Source of the DNA: Microbacterium sp. LKL04
GTDB taxonomy: Bacteria; Actinomycetota; Actinomycetes; Actinomycetales; Microbacteriaceae
Direction: 5' to 3'
Length of the DNA: 64,000 nucleotides
Assembly: GCF_900102005.1 (NCBI RefSeq)
Contig: NZ_LT627736.1
Span: forward strand, 248,001 to 312,000
Part shown: in pieces, positions 26,341 through 35,057 of the stretch
Layout: each line of letters opens with the position of its first letter
How positions within the stretch are numbered: position 1 is the first letter of the stretch
Notes under the pieces: generated by a model
Told to the model about the DNA's origin: nothing
Seen by the model: only the letters and a program-made list of their open reading frames with translations
Databases searched by the model: none
Made by a program: the position numbers and the translations under genes

Positions 26341-27678
26341 ATGTCGCAGACGACCGTCGACAGGCCTGTCGACACCGAACCTGCCGTCATCACGCACGCT
26401 CAAGACCCGAAGGGGCGCTCGATCACGAAGATCGTCGTCGCCGCGGGCTTCGTCCTCATCGCGCTCGTCGCGTTCCTGCTCGCCTTCACCGCATCCAGCG
26501 AAGAGTCGTCGCGCATCACCATCGGCTTCTCGCTCAACAGCTTCTTCCTGTGGCTGGGCGCGCTGAACCCCCTCATCCAGATCCCCGTCATCCTCGTGGT
26601 GTTCGGGATCGTGGTGGGCATCATCCTCGTCCTCATCGAGTTCGCCCCCCGGCCCGGTCGCGGGTACTTCATCATGCGGCTCGTCGCCTGCCTGGTGATC
26701 CCGGTGCTCGCCTTCCTGCTGCTGCGTCCGTACGCCAACGCCGTCGTCTACGTCGTGGCCATCGCGCTGCTCGTCGGAGCGCTCCTGTTCTTCGCGGACT
26801 TCCGTTCCCGTCAGGGCGCCGGCTACCTGTTCCAGCTCGTCCTCTTCATGGCCCCCGCGAGCATCATGCTCATCCTCGGGCTCGTCTACCCGGCGATCGC
26901 CACGATCTTCAAGTCGTTCTTCAACAAGACCGGTGACGAGTTCGTCGGCCTGGAGAACTACATCTGGGTCTTCACGAACCCCACCGGCACGGCGTCGATC
27001 GTGAACACCCTGCTGTGGGCTCTCCTGGCGCCCACCATCTCGGTCGCCATCGGTCTGGCCTACGCCGTCTTCATCGATCGCGCACGCGGCGAGAAGCTCC
27101 TCAAGGTCCTGGTCTTCATGCCCGTCGCCATCTCGTTCGTCGGCGCGGGCATCATCTGGAAGTTCATGTACGACGCCCGCCAGGGCGACCAGATCGGTCT
27201 CCTCAACGCGATCGTGACCGCCTTCGGCGGCGATCCCGTGCAGTGGCTCGCCATCAAGCCGATCATCAACACGCTCATGCTGCTCGTGGTCTTCATCTGG
27301 ACCCAGACCGGCTTCGCGATGGTCATCCTGTCGGCGGCGATCAAGGCGGTCCCGGTCGAGCAGATGGAAGCGGCGGAGCTCGACGGCACCAACGCGTGGC
27401 AGCGATTCCGCAACGTCACGGTGCCCGGCATCCGTTCGTCGCTGATCGTCGTGCTCACCACGGTGACCATCGCGTCGCTGAAGGTCTACGACATCGTCGC
27501 CGTCATGACCGGCGGTCGCGACGACACGACCGTCCTCGGATTCGAGATGGTCAACCAGCAGCAGCGGTTCCAGAGCTTCGGACACTCGTCCGCGCTGGCC
27601 GTCGTGCTGTTCCTGTTCGTCCTGCCGCTGATCATCTACAACGCCCGATCGATGGCCAAGCAGAAGGAAATCCGCTGA
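26341..27678 (+). CDS. CUT1 sugar ABC transporter, permease 1 (extended MalF/AglF-like)
   Basis: This 445-residue membrane protein is the first of two permeases. The core with six helices begins near residue 170, and the coupling motif is EAAELDGTNAWQRFRNVTVP. The N-terminal 165 residues add about four more hydrophobic segments, so the protein is far longer than a minimal 290-residue MalF. The ATG follows AGAAGGGAA. Its stop overlaps the next gene as TGATG. No ATPase gene is nearby; a shared MsiK-like ATPase encoded elsewhere is the usual solution in Actinobacteria. Confidence 0.93.
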   Translation: MSQTTVDRPVDTEPAVITHAQDPKGRSITKIVVAAGFVLIALVAFLLAFTASSEESSRITIGFSLNSFFLWLGALNPLIQIPVILVVFGIVVGIILVLIEFAPRPGRGYFIMRLVACLVIPVLAFLLLRPYANAVVYVVAIALLVGALLFFADFRSRQGAGYLFQLVLFMAPASIMLILGLVYPAIATIFKSFFNKTGDEFVGLENYIWVFTNPTGTASIVNTLLWALLAPTISVAIGLAYAVFIDRARGEKLLKVLVFMPVAISFVGAGIIWKFMYDARQGDQIGLLNAIVTAFGGDPVQWLAIKPIINTLMLLVVFIWTQTGFAMVILSAAIKAVPVEQMEAAELDGTNAWQRFRNVTVPGIRSSLIVVLTTVTIASLKVYDIVAVMTGGRDDTTVLGFEMVNQQQRFQSFGHSSALAVVLFLFVLPLIIYNARSMAKQKEIR

Positions 27679-28649
27679 TGACCGTCGCAGCCCCGACCAC
27701 ACCGGTCGACAACCGCACCGCGCGCCAGGTCGCGCGCGACACCCGCAAGAACGAAGCGATCGCCCACAAGAAGCTCACGTCGAAGGGCGCCACGATCGCG
27801 GCCGCCATCATCGCGATCTTCTGGACGATCCCGACGTTCGGTCTGTTCGTGACCTCGTTCCGCCCCGGCAGCGACACGCAGACCAGCGGATGGTGGACGG
27901 CGTTCACCGACCCGGAGTTCACCCTCGACAACTACCTGCAGGCGCTGAACTCGGGTGGGACGTCGACGACTCTCGCCTCCGCGTTCGTGAACTCGCTCGC
28001 GATCACGATCCCCGCGACCGTCTTCCCGATCGTCATGGCGGCCCTCGCGGCGTACGCGTTCGCGTGGATCGACTTCAAGGGACGCAGCGCGCTGTTCGTG
28101 TTCGTCTTCGCCCTGCAGATCGTGCCTTTGCAGATGGCGCTCGTGCCGCTGCTCAGCCTGTTCTCGGACGGCCTGAGCATCAACGACGTGCCCATCTTCC
28201 CGGGCTTCGGGCTGAACGAGGTCGACTACAGCTTCGCTCGCGTGTGGATCGCCCACGCGATCTTCGCGCTGCCGCTGGCGACGTTCATGCTGCACAACTT
28301 CATCGCCGAGATCCCGGGCGAGATCATCGAGGCCGCCCGCGTCGACGGCGCCGGCCACGGTCAGGTGTTCTTCCGGATCATCCTGCCGCTGGCCGCTCCC
28401 GCGATCGCCTCGTTCGGCATCTTCCAGTTCCTCTGGGTCTGGAACGACCTGCTCGTCGCGACGATCTTCGCGTCGCCCGGTGCGCTGCCGATCACGCAGG
28501 CCCTCAACTCCCTGTCGGGGACCTGGGGCAACAAGTGGTTCCTGCAGTCGGCGGGAACGTTCATCTCGATCCTCATCCCGCTCGTCGTGTTCTTCGCGCT
28601 GCAGCGGTTCTTCGTCCGCGGCCTGCTGGCCGGCGCGACGAAGGGCTGA
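27678..28649 (+). CDS. CUT1 sugar ABC transporter, permease 2 (MalG/AglG-like)
   Basis: This 323-residue membrane protein has six helices and the EAA coupling motif EIIEAARVDGAGHGQVFFRI. The N-terminus is a 45-residue hydrophilic, basic segment before the first helix. It starts within the stop of permease 1 (TGATG), so translation is coupled. A palindromic terminator follows 14 bp after the stop. Confidence 0.94.
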   Translation: MTVAAPTTPVDNRTARQVARDTRKNEAIAHKKLTSKGATIAAAIIAIFWTIPTFGLFVTSFRPGSDTQTSGWWTAFTDPEFTLDNYLQALNSGGTSTTLASAFVNSLAITIPATVFPIVMAALAAYAFAWIDFKGRSALFVFVFALQIVPLQMALVPLLSLFSDGLSINDVPIFPGFGLNEVDYSFARVWIAHAIFALPLATFMLHNFIAEIPGEIIEAARVDGAGHGQVFFRIILPLAAPAIASFGIFQFLWVWNDLLVATIFASPGALPITQALNSLSGTWGNKWFLQSAGTFISILIPLVVFFALQRFFVRGLLAGATKG

Positions 28650-28663
28650 TCACCCGAACGGAC

Positions 28664-28703
28664 GAAGAGGGGGATGCCGGTGGCCACCGGCATCCCCCTC
28701 TTC
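28664..28703. terminator. bidirectional palindromic terminator between permease 2 and DUF305 gene
   Basis: A perfect 40-nt palindrome with 20-bp arms holds GGATGCCGGTGG against CCACCGGCATCC at its centre. It lies between converging genes. Confidence 0.85.
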
Positions 28704-28716
28704 TGGTTCGTGCGTG

Positions 28717-29400
28717 TCAGCTGCAGCCGAGGCGCTGCTGCATCGAGGTCATCGCCTCGATCTCGAAGGTCTGACCCTTCTTCATGTTCTCGGCCACGAC
28801 CTGAACGCGCTCGTCGGAGCCGAGCTCGAGAACGGCGTCGGCCATGGGGATCGCGCCCTCATGGTGGCGGATCATGAGCGTGAGGAACATGCAGTCCGCG
28901 TCGGTGCCGGTCGCGGCGCGCAGGTCGCTCAGCTCCTCGTCGGAGGCCATGCCCATCGCATCGCGGATCTCTTCGTCGGTCTGCGGCGTGCCGGACGCGC
29001 CGCCGTGCGAGTGGCCCGATGTTCCGGATGCCGCCATCCACGCCATCGGCTCATCGCCGTACGCCGGCAGGCCCCACTTCACGAGCCAGTCGAGCATTTC
29101 GCCGCGCTGGGACGACTGGCCCGTCGCGATGTCGTAGGACAGAGCGCGCAGCTCCGCGTCGTCGGTCTCGGCGTAGATCGTCATCGCCATGTCGACCGCC
29201 TGAGCGTGGTGGACCTGCATGTCGCGGGCGAACCCGGCGTCGGCGGAGCCCTCAGCGGGCGTGGAGCCGGCGATCCCGAACGTCGAGAAGCGTCCGATGG
29301 CGAACGCGACCGCGGCGACGGCCAGGCCGACGAGCAGCACCACCCACCACGGCGGGAGGGTGCGCTCGGTGCCCGGCTCGTCGCCGACGGTCTCGGTCAT
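28717..29400 (-). CDS. membrane-anchored DUF305 protein
   Basis: This 227-residue protein has one N-terminal transmembrane helix (about residues 18-40) and an extracellular DUF305 domain. Two His-rich helices, RDMQVHHAQAVDMAM and LMIRHHEGAIPMADAV, are the duplicated ferritin-like core of the family and look suited to bind metal. A His/Gly-rich loop (SGHSHGGASG) lies between them. The start overlaps the DUF3105 stop as TGATG. The function of the family is unsettled; copper handling is often suggested. Confidence 0.92.
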   Translation of the reverse strand: MTETVGDEPGTERTLPPWWVVLLVGLAVAAVAFAIGRFSTFGIAGSTPAEGSADAGFARDMQVHHAQAVDMAMTIYAETDDAELRALSYDIATGQSSQRGEMLDWLVKWGLPAYGDEPMAWMAASGTSGHSHGGASGTPQTDEEIRDAMGMASDEELSDLRAATGTDADCMFLTLMIRHHEGAIPMADAVLELGSDERVQVVAENMKKGQTFEIEAMTSMQQRLGCS

Positions 29401-30110
29401 CACTGCTTGCCGGGGGCGTCCAGCGCGCCGGTGCAGGCCGCACCCGGCTCGGGGCCGTTCGTGTTGCGCCAGTACGCCTTGATGAACTCGCCGATGCGCT
29501 CGTCGTCGGGGGAGTCGACCTTCAGCTGCGCGTTCCAGGCGCTGATGGCGATGGGGGTGTCCATGTCCTCGTAGGGGGAGAGGACGGTGTAGTCGCGGGG
29601 GAGTTCCGCCTTGAGCGCGTCGATGCCGGCCGCGTCGACCTGCGCGGGGTCGTAGGTGATCCAGATGGCGCCGTGTTCCAGCGCGTGGACGGCGTTCTCG
29701 TTCGGGACGGGCTGCGTGTACACGCCGCAGTTGAGCCAGATGGCGTTGTGGTCGCCTCCGGCCGGCGGCGTCTGCTCGTAGTCGACGACACCCTCGACGT
29801 GGTTCGCGGTGTGTTCGAAGGTCTGCACGCCGCTGATGCCGGCACCGTCGCCGTCGCCGCGGGCGATCGAGACGGGGCGCGGGGTGAGGAAGTAGGAGGC
29901 TGCGACGAGCCCGATGACGACGATGGCCGCGGTCGTGCCGACGATCCACCACGTGGCCTTGGTGCGGCGGCGCTTGGCGAGCTGACGCTGATACTCGGCG
30001 AGCTTCTGCTGTTTCTGCTGCTCACGCTGCTGTTTGACGGTCAGGTTGAGCTGTGCCTGCGTCGCGGGGTTACCGCTCGTCCGCTTTCCGGCAGGATCGT
30101 TCGGGGTCAT
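29400..30110 (-). CDS. membrane-anchored DUF3105 protein
   Basis: This 236-residue protein has a basic, Gln-rich cytoplasmic N-terminus predicted to be helical (VKQQREQQKQQKLAEYQRQL), one transmembrane helix at about residues 53-75, and an outer DUF3105 domain. That domain has NHVEGVVDYEQTPPAGGDHN, a NCGVYTQPVPNENAVHALEH segment with clustered Cys and His, and a late AACTG cysteine. It is coupled to the DUF305 gene. The biochemical role of DUF3105 is unknown to me. Confidence 0.9.
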   Translation of the reverse strand: MTPNDPAGKRTSGNPATQAQLNLTVKQQREQQKQQKLAEYQRQLAKRRRTKATWWIVGTTAAIVVIGLVAASYFLTPRPVSIARGDGDGAGISGVQTFEHTANHVEGVVDYEQTPPAGGDHNAIWLNCGVYTQPVPNENAVHALEHGAIWITYDPAQVDAAGIDALKAELPRDYTVLSPYEDMDTPIAISAWNAQLKVDSPDDERIGEFIKAYWRNTNGPEPGAACTGALDAPGKQ

Positions 30111-30286
30111 GGGGTGGCCTCGTCGGTCGGGGTGGGGAGGCGCGGGCGCGCCGGTTCGAGTTTATTCGCCTGCATCTGCTGGATCCCTGGTCGGGCTTCC
30201 TTCATAGCGTCTCGTGACGTGGGGGGACCGTGACGCCCGCGCGCAAGGGGCAGTTTCGCCGATGCGCCGTCGGACAGGATGAGCCC

Positions 30287-30943
30287 ATGACGACAGTGCC
30301 CACACACGAACACGAGATCGGCATCGGCCTGCGCCTGGCGGTCATCGGCGCGATCCTCCTCGTGGTCGCCGTCGCGACGGGTATCGCCGTCGAATCCACC
30401 GACTCCGAGCTCATTGATCTCGATGCGTGGTGGAACACCTATGTGACGACGTTCCTGCCGGGCATCCGTCCCGTGTCCTTCCTCATGAACGTCCTGGGCG
30501 CGGGGGTCGTCGGCACCTACGTCATCCCGCTCGTCGGCGCCGCGCTGCTCGCGCTCGCCCGTCGGCCGTGGGGTGCAGTGTTCTTCCTCGCGGCATCCAT
30601 CGTCGGTGCTCTCCTCGTCCAGCTGCTCAAGGGCCTGTTCGGGCGGGTGCGACCGGAGGAGATGCTCGTCATCTCGGACCACGGGTCCTTCCCCTCGGGT
30701 CACACCGCCAACGCCGCCGTCATCGCGACCGTCGCGGTCATCCTCTTCCCGCGGGTGTGGGTGGCCGTGGTGGGGATCGCCTGGACCCTGCTCATGGCTT
30801 TCAGCCGCACGCAGGTGCACGCGCACTGGCTCACCGACACCCTGGGCGCGATGGTTCTCGGGGTCGCCACGACCCTGCTCGTCGCGGCGGCACTCACGAT
30901 CCCCGTCGTCCGGGAACGCGAGCGGCGCCTCTCGCTAGGCTGA
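30287..30943 (+). CDS. PAP2-family membrane phosphatase
   Basis: This 218-residue six-helix membrane phosphatase probably dephosphorylates a lipid such as undecaprenyl pyrophosphate or phosphatidic acid. All three motifs are present: KGLFGRVRP, SFPSGHTANA, and SRTQVHAHWLTD. ATG 30287 is probably leaderless (CAGGAT 6 nt upstream). It is transcribed divergently from the DUF3105 gene and ends 4 bp before the HerA-like gene. Confidence 0.93.
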   Translation: MTTVPTHEHEIGIGLRLAVIGAILLVVAVATGIAVESTDSELIDLDAWWNTYVTTFLPGIRPVSFLMNVLGAGVVGTYVIPLVGAALLALARRPWGAVFFLAASIVGALLVQLLKGLFGRVRPEEMLVISDHGSFPSGHTANAAVIATVAVILFPRVWVAVVGIAWTLLMAFSRTQVHAHWLTDTLGAMVLGVATTLLVAAALTIPVVRERERRLSLG

Positions 30944-30947
30944 CGGC

Positions 30948-32840
30948 ATGAGCGCCGACGAAGCCGCTGCCGAACTCGCCCGTCTCGAAGCGGAGGCCGC
31001 TGCCGCCGCGGCGGAGCTGAAACTCGCCCGTGCGCAGGCCGCCCTCGCGGCCGCACGCGCCCAGGCATCGAAGACGGACGCCTCGCCCACCGAGGCTGCG
31101 ACCGCAGAGACGCCGCCCGGAGGGGCGCCGCCTGCAGAGACGCCGCCCACCGAGATCACGGACGCCGAGCACGCCGCGGCGCCGGATGCCGCCGCGTCCC
31201 CGGTCGCGGCGGGTCCGCTCGACGACTCCGAGGTCGCGCGGATCGTCCAGGGCTACACCTTCGACGAGACGACCCTCGACCTCGGCGCCCTCGTCAACGG
31301 CGAACCCGTCCGGGAAGCGCAGATCCGCATCCCGCTCGCGATGACCAACCGGCACGGCCTCGTCGCGGGGGCGACCGGCACCGGCAAGACCCGCACGCTG
31401 CAGGGACTCGCCGAGCAGCTCGCGGCGAAGGGCGTGCCCGTCTTCGCCGCCGACATCAAGGGCGACCTCACGGGCGTCGCGACGCCGGGCGAGTCGAACC
31501 CCAAGCTCCTCGCCCGCACCGAGGCGATCGGGCAGGCGTGGGAACCGGCGGCATCCGTCACGGAGTACTTCGCCCTCGGCGGCATCGGCACCGGGGTTCC
31601 CGTGCGCGCGACCGTCACCGGGTTCGGTCCGCTGCTGCTCAGCCGCGTCCTGGGGCTCAACGAGACGCAGGAGTCGAGTCTCGGCCTCGTCTTCCATTAC
31701 GCCGACGCCCACGGACTCCCGCTCGTCGACCTTTCGGACCTCCGGGCGGTGCTCTCGTACCTGACGAGCGATGAGGGCAAGCCCGAGCTGAAGGACCTCG
31801 GCGGCCTGTCGTCCGCGACGGCGGGCGTGATCCTGCGCGAGCTCATCACCTTCGCCGACGGCGGCGCCGACGTCTTCTTCGGGGAACCGGAGTTCGACGT
31901 GCACGACTTCCTGCGGACGGGCCCCGACGGGCGCGGCGTCATCTCGCTCCTCGAGGTGCCGGGGATCGCCGACAAGCCCGAACTGTTCTCGACGTTCCTC
32001 ATGTACCTGCTGGCGGAGCTCTTCGAGATCCTCCCCGAGGTGGGGGATGCCGACAAGCCGAAGCTCGTGTTCTTCTTCGACGAGGCGCACCTGCTGTTCC
32101 GCGACGCCTCGAAGGCGTTCACCGCCGCGATCGTGCAGACCGTGCGCCTCATCCGGTCGAAGGGCGTCGGCGTCTTCTTCGTGACGCAGACGCCGAAGGA
32201 CGTCCCCGCCGACGTGCTCGGCCAGCTCGGGTCGCGCATCCAGCACGCCCTCCGCGCCTTCACCCCCGACGATGCGAAGGCGCTCCGCGCGACGGTGAGC
32301 ACGTACCCGACGTCGGGATACGACCTCGAACGCGTCCTGCAGGAGCTCGGCACCGGCGAGGCGATCGTCACGGTCATCAACGAGAAGGGCGCCCCCACTC
32401 CGGTCGCCTGGACCCGGCTGCGTGCACCGCAGGGTCTCATGTCCCCGACGCCCGCGGCGGCCGTGCAGGCCGTCGTCGCCGCCTCGCCCCTCCTCGCGAC
32501 CTACGGAACCCCCGTCGACCGGGAGTCCGCGCGAGAGATCCTCGGCGCCAAGATGGCCGCCGCGGACGCCGCCGCCGACGCGGCGAAGGCGGCGACCGAG
32601 AAGGCGAAGGCCGACGCCGAGTACGCGAAGCAGAAGGCCGCTGCAGACAAAGCGCAGCAGAAGGCGGAGCGCGACGCCCAGCGGGAGTACGAGCGGATCC
32701 TGCGGACGACGGGCGGGAGCACCCGCACGAGCCGCAAGCGAGAGCCTTCCCCCCTCGAGGAGATCCTCGGGTCGAAGACGACGCAGTCGATCATCGGCAG
32801 CGTCATCCGCGGTGTGTTCGGGAACGGACGTCGCCGATGA
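30948..32840 (+). CDS. HerA-like DUF853 ATPase
   Basis: This 630-residue ATPase of the HerA/FtsK-like DUF853 family has Walker A GATGTGKTRTLQGLAEQLA and Walker B KLVFFFDEAHLLF, followed by the sensor-like VGVFFVTQTPKDVP. The N-terminal 90 residues are an Ala/Glu/Pro-rich helical region, and the C-terminus carries an Ala/Lys/Glu-rich coiled coil of about 50 residues. The family is conserved, but its role is uncertain and DNA translocation is suspected. The start is probably leaderless: TAGGCT lies 6 nt upstream, inside the end of the PAP2 gene. The stop overlaps the GNAT start as ATGA. Confidence 0.9.
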   Translation: MSADEAAAELARLEAEAAAAAAELKLARAQAALAAARAQASKTDASPTEAATAETPPGGAPPAETPPTEITDAEHAAAPDAAASPVAAGPLDDSEVARIVQGYTFDETTLDLGALVNGEPVREAQIRIPLAMTNRHGLVAGATGTGKTRTLQGLAEQLAAKGVPVFAADIKGDLTGVATPGESNPKLLARTEAIGQAWEPAASVTEYFALGGIGTGVPVRATVTGFGPLLLSRVLGLNETQESSLGLVFHYADAHGLPLVDLSDLRAVLSYLTSDEGKPELKDLGGLSSATAGVILRELITFADGGADVFFGEPEFDVHDFLRTGPDGRGVISLLEVPGIADKPELFSTFLMYLLAELFEILPEVGDADKPKLVFFFDEAHLLFRDASKAFTAAIVQTVRLIRSKGVGVFFVTQTPKDVPADVLGQLGSRIQHALRAFTPDDAKALRATVSTYPTSGYDLERVLQELGTGEAIVTVINEKGAPTPVAWTRLRAPQGLMSPTPAAAVQAVVAASPLLATYGTPVDRESAREILGAKMAAADAAADAAKAATEKAKADAEYAKQKAAADKAQQKAERDAQREYERILRTTGGSTRTSRKREPSPLEEILGSKTTQSIIGSVIRGVFGNGRRR

Positions 32841-33442
32841 GCGGGGGCGGCGGCATCCGTCCGTTCCGTCCCGGCGACGAGTCGGCGCTCGCGGAGATCT
32901 GTCTGCGGACCGCGGATGCCGGGGGTGACGCGACGGGCATCTTCGAGGACGACGCGATCTGGGGGCACATCTGGGCGCTGCCCTACGCTGAACGCCACCC
33001 CGATCTCGCCTTCGTGGTCGAGGACGAGCACGGGACGGCGGTGGGCTACGTCGTGGCCACCGACGACACCGATGCATTCGAGGAGTGGTTCCGGACGCAG
33101 TGGTGGCCCCGGTTCGCGCATCGCTGGCCGAAGCCCGAGACCGAGGTGACGCGACAGGACGGCACGTTGCTCTACGCCTACGGGCGCGGCGAGAAGCCCG
33201 AGCGGTACGCGGACGACTTTCCCGCCCATCTGCACATCGACCTGCTGCCGCAGGCGCAGGGCAGGGGTGCGGGCCGACGACTGATCGAGACGCTCTTCGC
33301 CGCGCTCACAGACCGGGGCATCAGAGGACTCCACCTCGTCGCCTCGGCCGAGAACACCGGAGCGATGGCGTTCTACACCCGACTGGGGTTCACGCCGCTG
33401 CCCTCATCGCCCGGCTCACGGGCGTACGGAGTCCACCTCTGA
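32837..33442 (+). CDS. GNAT-family N-acetyltransferase
   Basis: This 201-residue acetyltransferase transfers acetyl from acetyl-CoA to an unknown amine. The CoA-binding motif A is LHIDLLPQAQGRGAGRRLIETLF split around QGRGAGRR, and motif B is ENTGAMAFYTRLGF. It is translationally coupled to the HerA-like ATPase gene. The 3' end overlaps the convergent MHS transporter gene by 27 nt. The substrate cannot be inferred. Confidence 0.92.
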   Translation: MSGGGGIRPFRPGDESALAEICLRTADAGGDATGIFEDDAIWGHIWALPYAERHPDLAFVVEDEHGTAVGYVVATDDTDAFEEWFRTQWWPRFAHRWPKPETEVTRQDGTLLYAYGRGEKPERYADDFPAHLHIDLLPQAQGRGAGRRLIETLFAALTDRGIRGLHLVASAENTGAMAFYTRLGFTPLPSSPGSRAYGVHL

Positions 33443-34945
33443 TCGGTGGACGGGGATCGGCATCGTCGACGTGTCGATGAGCGGGTCCTCGTCCTGGCGT
33501 GCGACGACCTCGACCGCCTCTTCGTGTGTCTCGACCGTCGGTACCGACCCGAGCAGGGGGCGCTTCGCGGTCTCCTTCATCGACAGCAGTGCGATGCCCC
33601 CGAGAAGCGCGAAGAACATGATGTAGAACGCCGGCATGAACGTGTTCCCGGTCAGGTCGATGAGCGCCTGGCTGAACAGCGGCGTTGTGCCGCCGAACAG
33701 CGACACCGAGACGTTGTACGCGATCGCCATGGCACCGAAGCGAGAAGCCGTCGGGAACAGTGCCGGCAATGTCGAGGCTGACACAGCGACGTAGAAGGCC
33801 ACGGGGATCGCGACCATGCCGAGGGCGACGAAGACAGCCCACTCCTGGCCGATCTGCATGATCGCGAAGGCCGGGATCATGAGGATGATCGTCGACCCGG
33901 CGGCGATCATGTACACCGGGCGGCGCCCGATTCGATCGCTCAACCGACCGATGAACGGCAGACATGCCGACATGACGAGGAGAACGGGAACGGTGGCGAC
34001 CGCGGCGCCGAGGTTCGAGACGCCGACCTCCTTCTCGAGGTACGTCGGCATGTAGCTCGTGAGCGCGTAACCCGCCGTGTTGGTCGCCGCCACGATCGCG
34101 ATGCCGATGAGCACCTCGCGCCAGTGGTGACGGAGGATGCCGATGATGCCGTGACGCGCGAGAGGATCGTCGCGGTCGGGTTGCTCGTCGGTCCCGGCGG
34201 TGTTCTCGTAGGCAGGGGTCTCGGGGATCTTGAGGCGGAACCAGATCGCCACGATCCCGAGGGGGATCGCGACGAGGAACGGGATCCGCCATCCGAAATC
34301 GGTCATGGCGGTCTCGCCCCAGACCGACTCGGTGATGATAGTCGTGAGAGCGACGACGGACGCACCGGCGGCGAAGCCGACGTACGACCCGAGGTCCAGC
34401 CATGACGACCAGAAGCCGCGCCGCTTGTCGGGGGAGAACTCCGCGACGTAGGTGGTCGCTCCCGCATACTCCCCGCCCGTCGAGAAGCCCTGGATCATCT
34501 TCAGGACGTAGAGGGGGATGATGGCCCACAAGCCGATCTGCGCGCTGGTGGGGAGGACGCCGATGAGCGCTGTGGCGAGTGCCATCATCGCCATCGTGAA
34601 GAACAGCACCTTCTGGCGCCCGATGCGGTCGCCGAGCGGACCGAGGACGAGCCCGCCGATGGGTCGGACCAGGAAGGAGATCGCGAACCCGAACAGAGTC
34701 GCCAGCAGACCCCAGGGCTCCGGAAGATCGGCCGTGAACACCGCGGTGATCGTCACCGCGAGATAGCCGTAGATCCCGAAGTCGAACCACTCCATGAAGT
34801 TGCCGACGACCGTTCCGCCGATCGCGGTACGAACGCGCTTGGTATCCACGACGACAACGTCGTCCACCGCCAGCCGGGGAGGCGGCGCCGAGCGGGTCAG
34901 TGCTTCGGAGGACGGGGGTACCGAGGGGCGGGATGACCTGGCCAT
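33416..34945 (-). CDS. MHS-family MFS transporter (proline/betaine or shikimate type)
   Basis: This 509-residue, 12-helix metabolite:H+ symporter begins with the MHS-type opening VGNFMEWFDFGIYGYLAV. Motif A is LGPLGDRIGRQKVLF, and FSTGGEYAGATTYVAEFSP is the central MHS signature. Family members import compatible solutes, dicarboxylates or shikimate. I chose ATG 34945, the first well-placed Met for this family; the longer frame upstream runs into the divergent promoter region. It overlaps the GNAT 3' end by 27 nt, tail to tail. Confidence 0.92.
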   Translation of the reverse strand: MARSSRPSVPPSSEALTRSAPPPRLAVDDVVVVDTKRVRTAIGGTVVGNFMEWFDFGIYGYLAVTITAVFTADLPEPWGLLATLFGFAISFLVRPIGGLVLGPLGDRIGRQKVLFFTMAMMALATALIGVLPTSAQIGLWAIIPLYVLKMIQGFSTGGEYAGATTYVAEFSPDKRRGFWSSWLDLGSYVGFAAGASVVALTTIITESVWGETAMTDFGWRIPFLVAIPLGIVAIWFRLKIPETPAYENTAGTDEQPDRDDPLARHGIIGILRHHWREVLIGIAIVAATNTAGYALTSYMPTYLEKEVGVSNLGAAVATVPVLLVMSACLPFIGRLSDRIGRRPVYMIAAGSTIILMIPAFAIMQIGQEWAVFVALGMVAIPVAFYVAVSASTLPALFPTASRFGAMAIAYNVSVSLFGGTTPLFSQALIDLTGNTFMPAFYIMFFALLGGIALLSMKETAKRPLLGSVPTVETHEEAVEVVARQDEDPLIDTSTMPIPVHRSEVDSVRP

Positions 34946-35057
34946 CTCTCCACGGTACGTATCGGATCGTCCCCGTGCATCCGGCTGCGTGTCTCTTGAC
35001 AAACGCAGCCCGCTGAGCGGGGGCCGGCCCCTCACCAGACCGGTCTATCGTGGCGAC

